This document shows, in pieces, positions 18,699-26,720 of a DNA stretch of 64,000 nt. The stretch is from Lachnospiraceae bacterium (GTDB taxonomy: Bacteria > Bacillota > Clostridia > Lachnospirales > Lachnospiraceae). The stretch's first letter is position 1, and each line of letters opens with the position of its first letter. The stretch is from contig AP025576.1 in assembly GCA_022845955.1 (NCBI GenBank), positions 5,332,001 through 5,396,000 of the forward strand. Direction: 5' to 3'. Below the pieces are notes generated by a model. The model saw nothing but the letters and a program-made list of their open reading frames with translations, was not told the origin of the DNA and searched no databases. A program made the position numbers and the translations under genes.

Positions 18699-19196
18699 TC
18701 AGTACAGTAAATGCGCCGACCTGCCTGATAATGATTCCGGAAGTATCATTTCGTCCTCCATCCTTACAAATCCGAATTTCTCATATAAATATCTTCCGGC
18801 CTTTGTAGCTTCCAGGGTAATATGTCCGACGCCTCTTTCCTTTGCATCTTCTGTCAATAGCTGTAGGACATGATACGCAATTCCTTTCCGGCGGTACTCC
18901 GGGTGCGTATACATATTCATAATATATGCTTTTTTTCCCGTTACATTATGAAATGTGGGCATGACGCGGTAATAGCTGATCCCCCCTGCCCCAATAAAAT
19001 TTTTTCCGTCAAAAACCAGGTAAGCCGTATGACTGCCGTCCTGCAGGGCTTTCAAATAATAATCCGCAGATTCTTTTTCCACCTCGGACATATCCGTATC
19101 TTCATGCAAACCGTTTGCTGCCCGCAGTACCTGGATTCTGGTTTCCGTTAGTATGGCAATATCCTCCGGTGCCGCTTTTCTGTAGATAAAATTCAT
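18699..19196 (-). CDS. GNAT-family N-acetyltransferase with a repeat-derived C-terminus
   Basis: A 165-residue acetyltransferase beginning MNFIYRKAAPEDIA at ATG 19196, 6-7 nt after AGGAG. The loop HPEYRRKGIAYHVL binds acetyl-CoA, and RYLYEKFGFVRMEDEMIL closes the GNAT fold. The last residues (GRSAHLLY) and the stop codon lie inside a partial copy of the dispersed repeat (18705-18724). The natural C-terminus was probably replaced or extended when the repeat inserted. Confidence 0.87.
   Translation of the reverse strand: MNFIYRKAAPEDIAILTETRIQVLRAANGLHEDTDMSEVEKESADYYLKALQDGSHTAYLVFDGKNFIGAGGISYYRVMPTFHNVTGKKAYIMNMYTHPEYRRKGIAYHVLQLLTEDAKERGVGHITLEATKAGRYLYEKFGFVRMEDEMILPESLSGRSAHLLY
18705..18724 (+). 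repeat. Partial copy of the dispersed repeat inside the 3' end of a gene
   Basis: CAGTAAATGCGCCGACCTGC matches the right end of the element at 19235-19366 and breaks off before the CTGAACAGTTAC terminus. In this position it encodes the final residues of the GNAT gene at 18699-19196. Confidence 0.6.
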
Positions 19197-19234
19197 TTTT
19201 CTGCTCCTGTCATCTGAGTTATAAAAGAAAAATT

Positions 19235-19366
19235 GTAACTGTTCAGTACCCTCACAGTTACTCTGCAAAAATCCATCCTAAATCGCCTTCGGCGATGGAT
19301 TTTTGCACTCCTGAATCACTTTCTTACGGTCAGCGCAGTAAATGCGCTGACCTGCTGAACAGTTAC
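19235..19366 (+). repeat. Complete copy of a 132-bp palindromic repeat element (MITE-like)
   Basis: The element is bounded by the 12-bp inverted termini GTAACTGTTCAG (19235-19246) and CTGAACAGTTAC (19355-19366). Inside are a long hairpin (GCAAAAATCC ... GGATTTTTGC enclosing ATCGCC-TTC-GGCGAT) and a second hairpin CAGCGCA-GTAAA-TGCGCTG (19331-19349). No protein is encoded. Partial relatives lie at 13461, 18705, 29255, 58581 and 61600. I infer a non-autonomous mobile or structured intergenic repeat. The rest of 19197-19593 shows nothing I can support as a gene. Confidence 0.75.
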
Positions 19367-19593
19367 GAAAAATTTCCATATCGGTTTCGTACCTTCCCGG
19401 TTACGAATTTTGAGCAAACGTAATTCCTGTTTTTTCCGCATGTGCCAAAAATAAGTGTTAATCCACAACAATTCCCTGTCTGCCCGCCGCCCAGTCACCG
19501 ATTCATTTACCATCATATGGATTTATGTTATCCGGCACGTCAGCAAGGTAAGCGATATAGCCTCCGTACATCTGTATCCTACTTCCCCCTTCT

Positions 19594-20640
19594 TTATATG
19601 TATGACTTTAAATAGTCATCATTCCAAAGCTGTACCTCAATGTAACCTCCGGGGTTCCCATAAAATCCAGGAAGATTACAGATAAATTCACCCACTTTTT
19701 TACCGGATTTCCGGATCATATCCAGGAATTCCGTCTTATTCCACACAGTTCCTTCCGTCATCCCCATATCTTTTAAATGCATGCTGTCCCTTGGAGTAAA
19801 ACTGATTTCATCCGCCGGAATGCCGCTTAACGGAATACGGATACAGTCCGCAGTGCCATAAAATTCCTGGAACTCCCGGTTTTCCCCCAGCACAAAATAT
19901 ATGGGATGCCTGACTGCAGGTTTTCCTCCGCACATACTGAACTTTTCATATAACCAGGCTTCCGCCGCCTTCCGTTTCTGATAATAACGTATGAAATAAT
20001 CCCCATACCGGTCATTTTTTGATGTTGTTTCTTCCGATAAATGACGGGCAAAAGAAAAGGCTTCCTCCTCTGGCAGCCGCATAATATTCTTTAGCGGCAA
20101 TCCGCCCGCTTCTCTGTAATTGGTAATATACAGGCTGTCTATATCCAGCTTTTCCATGGATTTCAAACGGTAATAATCCGATTTCAGAAAACCGTAGCAT
20201 AACAAGTCCGTTATCCCTTTCTTCCCGTTACAGGCACGTCTCAGCGTACCCTCCGCCTGAAAGCCGCTTCGCAACAGCACCTTGCCCGCTATACGGTTAT
20301 ACCCTTCACAGAAGGCGGCAATCCGTTCTGTCTGTACTTCCTCAAATAGAAAATGAACCACAGCTTTGATGGCTTCCTTCATATATCCGTTATTCCACCA
20401 CTGCCTGCCCAGAGAGAAACACAATTGTGCGCTGTCTGTAACATAGCTGATTTCAGCCCTTATGGAACCTATCACCTGACCAGTATTTTTTAAAACAATT
20501 GCCCACTTATAGTTATCTGAATTCTGACAGGTTTGGCAGATCTGTGATAGATCTGTTTCCGTTACTTCCATATCATCGAAAGTAAAGCAGCGCAGATAAA
20601 GCCTGTCTGTCTCAATTTTTTGGGTTCCTAATTTTCTCAT
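19594..20640 (-). CDS. RimJ/RimL-type GNAT domain fused to an unassigned C-terminal domain
   Basis: This protein has 348 residues from the second of two adjacent ATGs. Residues 1-155 resemble RimJ/RimL acetyltransferases (IETDRLYLRCFTFDD; AIVLKNTGQVIGSI; VLLRSGFQAEGTLR). About 30 residues that normally lie between the first strand and the WAIVLK strand are missing, so part of the substrate pocket is absent. Residues about 160-348 form a second domain (LPEEEAFSFARHL, YFIRYYQKRKAAEAWLY, HPIYFVLGENREF) seen as stand-alone hypothetical proteins. Whether the acetyltransferase half is still active is doubtful. Confidence 0.75.
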   Translation of the reverse strand: MRKLGTQKIETDRLYLRCFTFDDMEVTETDLSQICQTCQNSDNYKWAIVLKNTGQVIGSIRAEISYVTDSAQLCFSLGRQWWNNGYMKEAIKAVVHFLFEEVQTERIAAFCEGYNRIAGKVLLRSGFQAEGTLRRACNGKKGITDLLCYGFLKSDYYRLKSMEKLDIDSLYITNYREAGGLPLKNIMRLPEEEAFSFARHLSEETTSKNDRYGDYFIRYYQKRKAAEAWLYEKFSMCGGKPAVRHPIYFVLGENREFQEFYGTADCIRIPLSGIPADEISFTPRDSMHLKDMGMTEGTVWNKTEFLDMIRKSGKKVGEFICNLPGFYGNPGGYIEVQLWNDDYLKSYI

Positions 20641-20661
20641 CATTTACCTCCGGAGGATTCG

Positions 20662-20991
20662 CTACCCCAATAGGAATTCATACTCCCTGTAAATCAAGCC
20701 GTCCCGGAATTCAAAAATATCACAGGACCGTTCCCCCGCTTCATTTTTAAGCACGGTAACAATCCGCTCCCCTCCCGCACTTATATCCATCCGTTCCCAT
20801 TGAAAAACGGAGTCAGACTTTCCATAGGCCCTCTTTATCCGTTCCAGATAAACTTCTTTTCCGCATACCCGCTCCGTTTTCGTAGAATGAAGCTCCCACT
20901 GTATTTCCGGGTGGAGAAAAGCTTCATAGCTTATCCAGTCCCTTGCATTTTCCGCCTGGAAAAATAAAAGCAGCTTCTGTCCGTTATCCAT
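20662..20991 (-). CDS. SnoaL/NTF2-like small protein
   Basis: A 109-residue protein starting at ATG 20991 (MDNGQKLLLFFQAENARDW), 8 nt after GGGAG. An upstream in-frame ATG sits too close to its own AAGG. The pattern of an N-terminal helix pair, AFLHPEIQWELH, then VLKNEAGERSCDIFEFRDGLI fits the nuclear transport factor 2/SnoaL-like fold. Members of this fold are small ligand-binding proteins or isomerases of mixed function. It follows the remnant GNAT gene at 21018 on the same strand. Confidence 0.75.
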   Translation of the reverse strand: MDNGQKLLLFFQAENARDWISYEAFLHPEIQWELHSTKTERVCGKEVYLERIKRAYGKSDSVFQWERMDISAGGERIVTVLKNEAGERSCDIFEFRDGLIYREYEFLLG

Positions 20992-21017
20992 GGTTTTTTC
21001 TCCCAAAAACATCCTTT

Positions 21018-21152
21018 TTAGCGCAGTTCCTTTACATAATAATACCGCTTACCGGTAACAGGGTAATCTTCCCGCACAAATACCTCTTTGTAACCCATCT
21101 TTTTATAAAAATCAGGAGCCTGAAAACTGAAGTTTTCCTCTTTTATTTCTTT
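21018..21152 (-). pseudogene. 3' remnant of a GNAT acetyltransferase gene
   Basis: Immediately after the ANT(6)-like gene, the minus strand reads FSFQAPDFYKKMGYKEVF then a YPVTGKRYY segment before a TAA at 21018. This is the classic C-terminal end of a GNAT protein (the SFQAP-x-FY-x-K-x-GY motif). No start codon, ribosome binding site or N-terminal domain is present; the frame disappears into the adenylyltransferase gene. It is therefore a 5'-truncated relic, probably left when the neighbouring gene was inserted or rearranged. Confidence 0.8.
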
Positions 21153-21154
21153 TC

Positions 21155-22066
21155 CTAATAATCCGCCTGACAAATAAGCCGTCCTTTTCCCTCTTCCCCG
21201 CCCGGATAAATTTCTTTCGCATCCCCCGGCAGCTTCCTTACATGTTCCAGATAGGCCCTGCTGTTTTCCGCCTCGGAATAATCATATGCACAGTCCATTT
21301 CCCCGGAAAGCTGTACCGCTGTTTCATGAAACAAACCGCACATCACAAAGACAGCATCCCACACCGCTTCCGGCTCCGCCGCCGAATACGTGGCAAGATA
21401 CCGCGTATAGATGTCCTCTGAAACAAACCGTTTCATATATTTCGCACATTTTCCGACGCTGACGTTAAAATGATTGTCCGCCCCTATTTTCCATTCCAGA
21501 ATTCTTGTAAGCATAGGACGGATATAGAGATTTATCATGTCCATAACATAGGGAATTTCGTCTCTCCACAGGCCTTTTGCCACATTATTCAGACACCACC
21601 AGAATTCATTGCAGGTGTCATGAAACTGCTGGGGAGTCGGCTTTTGTATCCAGTATATTTCATCGGAACGCACTTCATCCGCCGGCAACAGGTTATCCTT
21701 ATCCACCAGGACCCGGAACAGTTCCAGATCCTTCCTTACCGTTTCCATCGTGCACACATGCAAATCCAGACGGTTCCCGTCCGCAAACTGCATCAGCCAC
21801 CCATAACAATTCTCCGCATCCGAAGGGAAATAAACACTGTCCTCCGGGTACTGCATGTATAAACGCTTTCCAAACCGATCAATCCAGGAAGCGTCCTCCC
21901 GGAAGGATTTTGTTTCCCTGACCACATAAACCACATCATAATCCTGGAAAATATCTGCCGGGACATTTGGGTTCACGCGGGAGCCTTCCAGATACGCCGC
22001 ACGTATTCTGGGATCCTCTTCCGCTGTTTTTGTTATTAAATCGAGCATTTCTTTTTCTGAACGCAT
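21155..22066 (-). CDS. Aminoglycoside 6-adenylyltransferase-like protein, ANT(6) family
   Basis: A 303-residue nucleotidyltransferase that matches streptomycin 6-adenylyltransferases (AadE/AadK) in length. The catalytic region shows YLEGSRVNPNVP followed by FQDYDVVYVV, where Gly-Ser and the Asp-x-Asp pair bind nucleotide and metal. QFADGNRLDLHV and FWWCLNNVAKGLWRDEIPY are also family blocks. ATG 22066 follows GGAGG by 6 nt. Chromosomal members of this family may or may not confer streptomycin resistance. It lies in an island rich in acetyltransferases. Confidence 0.9.
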   Translation of the reverse strand: MRSEKEMLDLITKTAEEDPRIRAAYLEGSRVNPNVPADIFQDYDVVYVVRETKSFREDASWIDRFGKRLYMQYPEDSVYFPSDAENCYGWLMQFADGNRLDLHVCTMETVRKDLELFRVLVDKDNLLPADEVRSDEIYWIQKPTPQQFHDTCNEFWWCLNNVAKGLWRDEIPYVMDMINLYIRPMLTRILEWKIGADNHFNVSVGKCAKYMKRFVSEDIYTRYLATYSAAEPEAVWDAVFVMCGLFHETAVQLSGEMDCAYDYSEAENSRAYLEHVRKLPGDAKEIYPGGEEGKGRLICQADY

Positions 22067-22092
22067 AGCCAACCTCCGCTGCCTGGTAACAG

Positions 22093-22761
22093 TTAATTAC
22101 CCTGCAAAACTCTTTTAGCATACTCCCGTATTTTAGTTTCAAGCACATTCCAATCATATTCCTGAACAGGAAATATGCTGTCTGTTTCCACCACTTTTTT
22201 GACAGGTATGGATATCCCTGTATTCCATTTATCATCAAAAGGTATTGCCTTTATCTGAATCGTATCCAACGCATTGGCTATCGTATCATTCACCATTTCT
22301 TTATAAGAAGGCAGCGCCCATTCACCCGCTCCTCCATGAGAAATAATTCCTGCCGGAATACCGTACAGCTCCGATTGATAACGGTTATCCTTCCACCAAT
22401 GCAAAAATGTTATTTGTTCCATCTTCTCAAGCAGTACAGCTAATTTTGACGGTATAGGGGCATAATGAGGGGATACAAAAAACAAATAATCAGCCCTGGT
22501 GAAGCCGTCATAAATTTCATTGAACCGGGGATCACGGCAGCATCTTCTGCTTTCATAGCATTCACCGCACCCAACGCAGGGGAGCAATTCATACTTCCGT
22601 AAATCCACAATATGGCTTTCGATATTGTACCCTGACAGCTGCTTTGCAAGCATTTCACATAGTTTTATGGAGGTACTGTTCTCTTGACTGCCTGCCATAT
22701 TGGAACAAGAAACGCAAACTGCCCTTCTGCCTTCTCCGGTTTCCATATGCGGTTCCTTCAT
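22093..22761 (-). CDS. Flavodoxin-like NAD(P)H-dependent oxidoreductase
   Basis: A 222-residue flavodoxin-fold protein. It has an FMN-binding first loop (AVCVSCSNMAGSQENSTS), the cysteine-containing CVGCGECYESRRCC that follows the second strand in this subgroup, and YLFFVSPHYAPIPSKL. Such proteins are FMN-dependent oxidoreductases; the cysteines may be redox-active or metal-binding. ATG 22761 lies 2 nt after the stop of the GNAT gene upstream, and GGAGGG overlaps that gene's end, so the two are translationally coupled. Confidence 0.8.
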   Translation of the reverse strand: MKEPHMETGEGRRAVCVSCSNMAGSQENSTSIKLCEMLAKQLSGYNIESHIVDLRKYELLPCVGCGECYESRRCCRDPRFNEIYDGFTRADYLFFVSPHYAPIPSKLAVLLEKMEQITFLHWWKDNRYQSELYGIPAGIISHGGAGEWALPSYKEMVNDTIANALDTIQIKAIPFDDKWNTGISIPVKKVVETDSIFPVQEYDWNVLETKIREYAKRVLQGN

Positions 22762-22763
22762 GT

Positions 22764-23717
22764 TTATCCCTCCAGCGCACATTCATCTATCCTGCGCACA
22801 ACACTCTTGGTGTACGGTTCAAAATATTTCGGCCAGAACCTGTTTGCTGTGGAATTGAAGCTCTCATAATCCACGCCCAGCCGGCAAAATCCTTCTTTTT
22901 TCAGCATGAGAATCACATAATCCAGAAGCCCCTGATAGATATTCCTTCCCCGATATTCCGGCAAACAATATGCTCCGCATATATTACGCATATCCCCTGC
23001 CAGCGTGGCAAAATTCTCTCCACCGTCCGTCACTTCCATAAAAGCAGCCACCTTTTTCCCATCTTCCGCGGCAAAAATTCGGCACTCATTCGTTGTCTCC
23101 CGCTCCTGTTCCCGGCATTCCTCGGGTTCCCCCACAGGGGTCCTCATAAAACAGGGACTGTTCCCCATATGTTCCTTCAGCATCCTGCGCAGATCCCGCA
23201 CCCGTCCCGCTTCCTGCCAATCCAACTCCCGGAAGGCAATACCGGCCGGCGGGAAACAGCCCTCCAGCGGTTCCATGCTGCGGATCGCATCCACACAGCG
23301 GCGTCCGAAGCCATAGTCAAAAAAAGCGGAAAGAGCCGTTTCCTCATGGGCATACAAAGCGATGGAATGATATGTAATCCCCTTTTTCACCCATTTTTCA
23401 GCCGCCGCCTGATACATCCTCTGATAGATCACTCCTCTCCCCTCTTTCCTTGCCCCATGGGCGTGCATAGGGGAAAACGTCCCTTTCGCCGCGGTTTGAA
23501 ATGCATGCTCCCACGGTTCCAGACAGCATAAAAACCCCAGCATCTCATCCCCTTCAAAAGCAGCCACCCCCAGATGGTTGTCCGCAAAAGGACGCAGATC
23601 CGGGAGTGTCTTCATTACCGGCAGAGCCGGTACCCTTTCTCTTTCTTCCTCATAATCTGCCATAGCGAGTTCTGCGGCCACTGCCGCATGTGCGCTATCA
23701 AATTCCACAATTTTCAT
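22764..23717 (-). CDS. Tandem GNAT-domain acetyltransferase
   Basis: This 317-residue protein has two GNAT-like halves. The N-terminal half (about 1-150) includes NHLGVAAFEGDEMLGFLCC and ALSAFFDYGFGRR. The C-terminal half includes CGAYCLPEYRGRNIYQGLL, a slightly atypical acetyl-CoA loop, and a C-terminal FNSTANRFWPKYF. Double-GNAT proteins usually have one catalytic and one structural half. It is coupled to the flavodoxin-like gene downstream. Confidence 0.82.
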   Translation of the reverse strand: MKIVEFDSAHAAVAAELAMADYEEERERVPALPVMKTLPDLRPFADNHLGVAAFEGDEMLGFLCCLEPWEHAFQTAAKGTFSPMHAHGARKEGRGVIYQRMYQAAAEKWVKKGITYHSIALYAHEETALSAFFDYGFGRRCVDAIRSMEPLEGCFPPAGIAFRELDWQEAGRVRDLRRMLKEHMGNSPCFMRTPVGEPEECREQERETTNECRIFAAEDGKKVAAFMEVTDGGENFATLAGDMRNICGAYCLPEYRGRNIYQGLLDYVILMLKKEGFCRLGVDYESFNSTANRFWPKYFEPYTKSVVRRIDECALEG

Positions 23718-23738
23718 AAATACCGTTTCTTTCCTTCC

Positions 23739-24074
23739 TCACTCTTCTTCCGGGATTCGTTCCAGCACAAATATAACGGGACGCACCCCATCCGTACAGC
23801 ATTCTATCGATTTATTTTCATGCTTATACCAGTATTCCTTCCCCGGCTCCCTCGCCACCCTGTCAATCGACATTCTGCTGATCGCGGGATATAAATCCAC
23901 CCAGGCCCAAGGACAGAAACCATCCGGCATAATAGCTTCTTTCGACGACTTGTAAAGAAAAGAATCCCCCTCCTTCAAAATAGGACACGGGCCTGCGGCC
24001 CTTCCCTCCGATAAATATTCATCCGCGATATCCTCATATAACTCGGTCTTTAATACGGTAATCCTGACGTCCAT
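23739..24074 (-). CDS. TIGR04076-family small protein
   Basis: A 111-residue protein starting MDVRITVLKTELYEDIADEY at ATG 24074, 6 nt after GAGGGGG. The pattern GPCPILKEGDSFLYKS, then MPDGFCPWAWVDLYPAI, matches the TIGR04076 family of uncharacterised proteins. Its conserved cysteines suggest a redox or metal role. It precedes the tandem GNAT gene by 21 nt and is probably co-transcribed with it. Confidence 0.75.
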   Translation of the reverse strand: MDVRITVLKTELYEDIADEYLSEGRAAGPCPILKEGDSFLYKSSKEAIMPDGFCPWAWVDLYPAISRMSIDRVAREPGKEYWYKHENKSIECCTDGVRPVIFVLERIPEEE

Positions 24075-24088
24075 TTCCATCCCCCTCT

Positions 24089-24508
24089 TTATACAATTCC
24101 CGTTGTCCCCAGTACGACCCCAATTACAAAAAACAAACTGCCGAGTCCGATAAAAATACCGCAGCACAGTTTTTTCATCCCTTCATCCCGTTCCACCCAG
24201 ATCTGTTCCGGCTTCTCCGCATTGTAATGGATTTCCACCTCTTCCCCCACATGATAACGGCAGGGACTGCTGCCGAAGGAGGAAGTCACACGTCTCATAA
24301 TCCCATCTGCATAATACACAAAAACCGGATAATAACAGCTTCTTCCATCACTCCCGCTCCTTCTTTCCACGTCTGCCACTGTGGCTGCGGCTATTGCTGA
24401 AGCCTTTTCCCTTCTTTTCCGAAAAAAAACGGCCAATAAAACTCCGATAAGTACAAACAGGAAACCCAGTCCTGCAAAAACCACTGCGATAAATATCTTT
24501 ACATTCAT
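24089..24508 (-). CDS. DUF3592-type membrane protein
   Basis: A 139-residue protein from ATG 24508 behind GGAGGG. One N-terminal helix (IFIAVVFAGLGFLFVLIGVLL) and one C-terminal helix flank an extracytoplasmic or cytoplasmic beta-rich loop with YYPVFVYYADG and VEIHYNAEKPEQIWV. That arrangement is the DUF3592 signature. Function is unknown. It is followed 15 nt later by the TIGR04076 gene. Confidence 0.78.
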   Translation of the reverse strand: MNVKIFIAVVFAGLGFLFVLIGVLLAVFFRKRREKASAIAAATVADVERRSGSDGRSCYYPVFVYYADGIMRRVTSSFGSSPCRYHVGEEVEIHYNAEKPEQIWVERDEGMKKLCCGIFIGLGSLFFVIGVVLGTTGIV

Positions 24509-24560
24509 CCCCTTATATCCCTCCTGTCTCGTTTTCCTCCCGGACAGCTTCCTTAAAAAG

Positions 24561-25013
24561 TCAGTCCCACCCTCCGGGAATCCCGCAGACCCGTATTTCA
24601 CTATTCCGTTTCTTCATCTCCCTGACAAAGCCGGCCTTGTCCTGCAGCGCAACCACCATTTCCAGCCTTTTCCCTTTTATTACCAGCCGATCCAGAGAGG
24701 CGGCGCTGGATGATATGGGGCAATGGGAACCGCGGATTTCTTCTATGGCATCAATGGAAATGGAATCCTTAAAAAACCCAAAATACAGCTGCAGCCTATC
24801 CCCGTCTATTAACACATAATTACGGATAATTATCGGCAGAAAAATAGAATTGCACAGCACAAGGGAAAGCAAAAGGATAACAAGATTATCCCTGCTGAAA
24901 ACCAGTTCATATACAAGCAGGACATTAATCCCCGATGTAATAAGCCAGTACCAGAATGCAACTTTCCCTTTGAATTTCATTCCTTCTTTATTTTCCATAT
25001 ACCGGATCCCCAT
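24561..25013 (-). CDS. Bacterial PH-like domain (bPH_4/DUF1200) membrane protein
   Basis: A short membrane protein with two hydrophobic helices followed by a bPH_4-like domain (LQLYFGFFKDSISIDAIEEI; SSSAASLDRLVIKG). The start is uncertain. I use ATG 25013 after AAAGGA, which gives 150 residues. ATG 24980 (MKFKGKVAFWYW) resembles the usual family start, and the longer frame to 25097 would need a TTG. It heads the small-membrane-protein run 24.0-25.0 kb. Confidence 0.7.
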   Translation of the reverse strand: MGIRYMENKEGMKFKGKVAFWYWLITSGINVLLVYELVFSRDNLVILLLSLVLCNSIFLPIIIRNYVLIDGDRLQLYFGFFKDSISIDAIEEIRGSHCPISSSAASLDRLVIKGKRLEMVVALQDKAGFVREMKKRNSEIRVCGIPGGWD

Positions 25014-25128
25014 AATCCTTTCTTTTGCGGCAGCTATCCTTGCCTTGTAACGGTTCAGACCACCCGGAACAGGTATCTTGTCTTTCCAGTATACCAAATG
25101 TTCACAGTCAATACTATGGACTTTGCAT

Positions 25129-25158
25129 AAAAAGAGCAGGTAAATAATTCACCTGCTC
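25129..25158 (-). terminator. Intrinsic terminator of the 59-residue protein gene
   Basis: Minus-strand hairpin GAGCAGGT / ACCTGCTC with a 9-nt loop, followed by TTTTT. The upstream arm contains the stop codon of the small gene at 25149-25328. Confidence 0.85.
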
Positions 25159-25328
25159 CCATCGTCTTTCTTATTTTCCGGTACCGGATATCCATTTCCC
25201 TGGGCATCCGTAGTGAGGGCGTCCGCCTCCCTGCTCTTATTTTTTCTCAGCTCCCGGTTTATAATCCCCGCTTCATACACTCCTTCCGGAATCGTCTGCA
25301 GCCTTTTATCATCCTTTGCTTTTTTCAT
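25149..25328 (-). CDS. Short charged protein of 59 residues, unknown function
   Basis: An ATG at 25328 lies 6-7 nt after AGGAGG. The frame runs MKKAKDDKRLQTIPEGVYEA, then a basic RELRKNKSREAD stretch, to a TGA at 25149 that lies within the terminator stem. It has no membrane segment and no cysteines. Its own strong ribosome binding site and terminator argue that it is a real gene. It is not a family I recognise. Confidence 0.65.
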   Translation of the reverse strand: MKKAKDDKRLQTIPEGVYEAGIINRELRKNKSREADALTTDAQGNGYPVPENKKDDGSR

Positions 25329-25417
25329 CAGCGCCTCCTAACACATTTTTCTGTCGTTAGTATTCCCGTTTTGCGCAAATTAATCAGTAACTGCGCGGGA
25401 ATAATATGAGGTACTGT

Positions 25418-26209
25418 CTATCTGTTTTCTTCAATTGCATCGATAGCGTCAATAACCGTTCCGCGGAACCCTCTTTTCTCCAGGGCACTCACACCGCGTA
25501 TAGTTGTCCCGCCGGGGGAACAAACCATATCCTTCATGGCTCCCGGGTGTGTTTGTGTGGTCAAATAAAGCGTTCCGGTTCCCACTATCATCTGTGCTGC
25601 CAGCCGGTATGACGCCTCTCTGGAAAGGCCGTATTTGACACCGGCATCCCCCAGCGCCTCCAGATACATGGCAGTGAGTGCGGGTGTGCAGCCGCTAAGT
25701 GTACCGGCAGGGGAAAGATGTGCGGAATCCACGAATTCCAACAGGGATATATTCTGAAACAGGGATACAAAGCTGTCCAGCTCATCCTGAGAAAGGGAGT
25801 GCCTGTTTTCACATATGAATATCCCTTCGCATACCGAAACCGGCGTATTGGGTATGGTGCTGATGTGGTGGGTTCCCGGCTCCAGAATCGCCTCACAACG
25901 CTCGAAATCATATCCGGCAGCCACCGAAATGACCGCTTTTCCTTTCAGCAATTCCTTAACCGGCGAAACCACGGCCTCCATCATATATGGTTTTACCGCA
26001 AGGATTATAAAATCACTGTTTCTGATCACTTCAGCCGCTGACCGGCAGGGTACGATTCCGCTCTTTTTTGCATTTTCGCACAGCTTATCATAGTTTCCGG
26101 CACAGGCAAATATTTGTTTTTCTGAAACGGCCTTTGAAAGAAGCAGCCCGGCTGTTATCGCCTGCGCCATATTCCCATATCCAATCATACCAAGGCTGAT
26201 TTCGTTCAT
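25418..26209 (-). CDS. proC: Pyrroline-5-carboxylate reductase
   Basis: A 263-residue enzyme with an N-terminal Rossmann motif LGMIGYGNMAQAIT. Conserved blocks are ILAVKPYMMEAV, ISVAAGYDFERCE, STIPNTPVSVCEG and the C-terminal signature HPGAMKDMVCSPGGTTIRGV. It catalyses the NAD(P)H-dependent last step of proline synthesis from glutamate or ornithine. GGAGG lies 8 nt upstream of the ATG. It appears to be a single-gene unit between the HIT-protein gene and a 59-codon gene. Confidence 0.95.
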   Translation of the reverse strand: MNEISLGMIGYGNMAQAITAGLLLSKAVSEKQIFACAGNYDKLCENAKKSGIVPCRSAAEVIRNSDFIILAVKPYMMEAVVSPVKELLKGKAVISVAAGYDFERCEAILEPGTHHISTIPNTPVSVCEGIFICENRHSLSQDELDSFVSLFQNISLLEFVDSAHLSPAGTLSGCTPALTAMYLEALGDAGVKYGLSREASYRLAAQMIVGTGTLYLTTQTHPGAMKDMVCSPGGTTIRGVSALEKRGFRGTVIDAIDAIEENR

Positions 26210-26250
26210 AGTTGTCGTCCTCCATTCCCCATCATTCTACCCTATACGCA

Positions 26251-26709
26251 TCATTCTGCCCGCTGCAATAATTTTTCCAGTTCTCCATTCAGCTTCTGCT
26301 TCCTTTCTTCCAATTCCTCATCCGACGGTAAATACGCCTCCCCGTAAAGCTCTTCCCGCGGCAATTGCCAGACAGGCCCCGGTCCTGGAGTATCCCCTGC
26401 CCTTCTGGGAAAAATATGCCAGTGCATATGCACCCCATCCCCCTGCCCCAATAATTCATAGTTCAATTTATCCGGGCCAAATGCATGATATACCGCTTCT
26501 GCAACCAATGTCATTTCATTTAAAAATTTCTCCCGGAACGGCTTTTCAAGAAAATGGAGTTCGGTGGCATGCACCTTACATAAAAACAGGGTGTAGCCCT
26601 TTATTCTCTGATAATCCCCGATTACCACATAGCCGGTTTCCAGTTCCCTTACAAAATACCGGTTTCTGCCCTCTTTCGTTTCCCGGATCCGTTTGCATAC
26701 CCCGCACAT
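26251..26709 (-). CDS. HIT-family protein
   Basis: A 152-residue protein starting at ATG 26709 (MCGVCKRIRE), preceded by GAGGGGG. The histidine triad HMHWHIFPR (about residues 95-103) is the nucleotide-hydrolase or transferase motif. The N-terminal CxxC may bind zinc. HIT proteins hydrolyse or transfer nucleoside monophosphates from dinucleoside polyphosphates or AMP conjugates; the substrate is not predictable. It follows the DUF3784 gene by 11 nt. Confidence 0.9.
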   Translation of the reverse strand: MCGVCKRIRETKEGRNRYFVRELETGYVVIGDYQRIKGYTLFLCKVHATELHFLEKPFREKFLNEMTLVAEAVYHAFGPDKLNYELLGQGDGVHMHWHIFPRRAGDTPGPGPVWQLPREELYGEAYLPSDEELEERKQKLNGELEKLLQRAE

Positions 26710-26720
26710 AAAATTCCCCC

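Noticed and set aside
19316..19516. A 66-residue minus-strand frame
   Set aside because: Its C-terminal part is read from the dispersed repeat, and it has no credible start signal.
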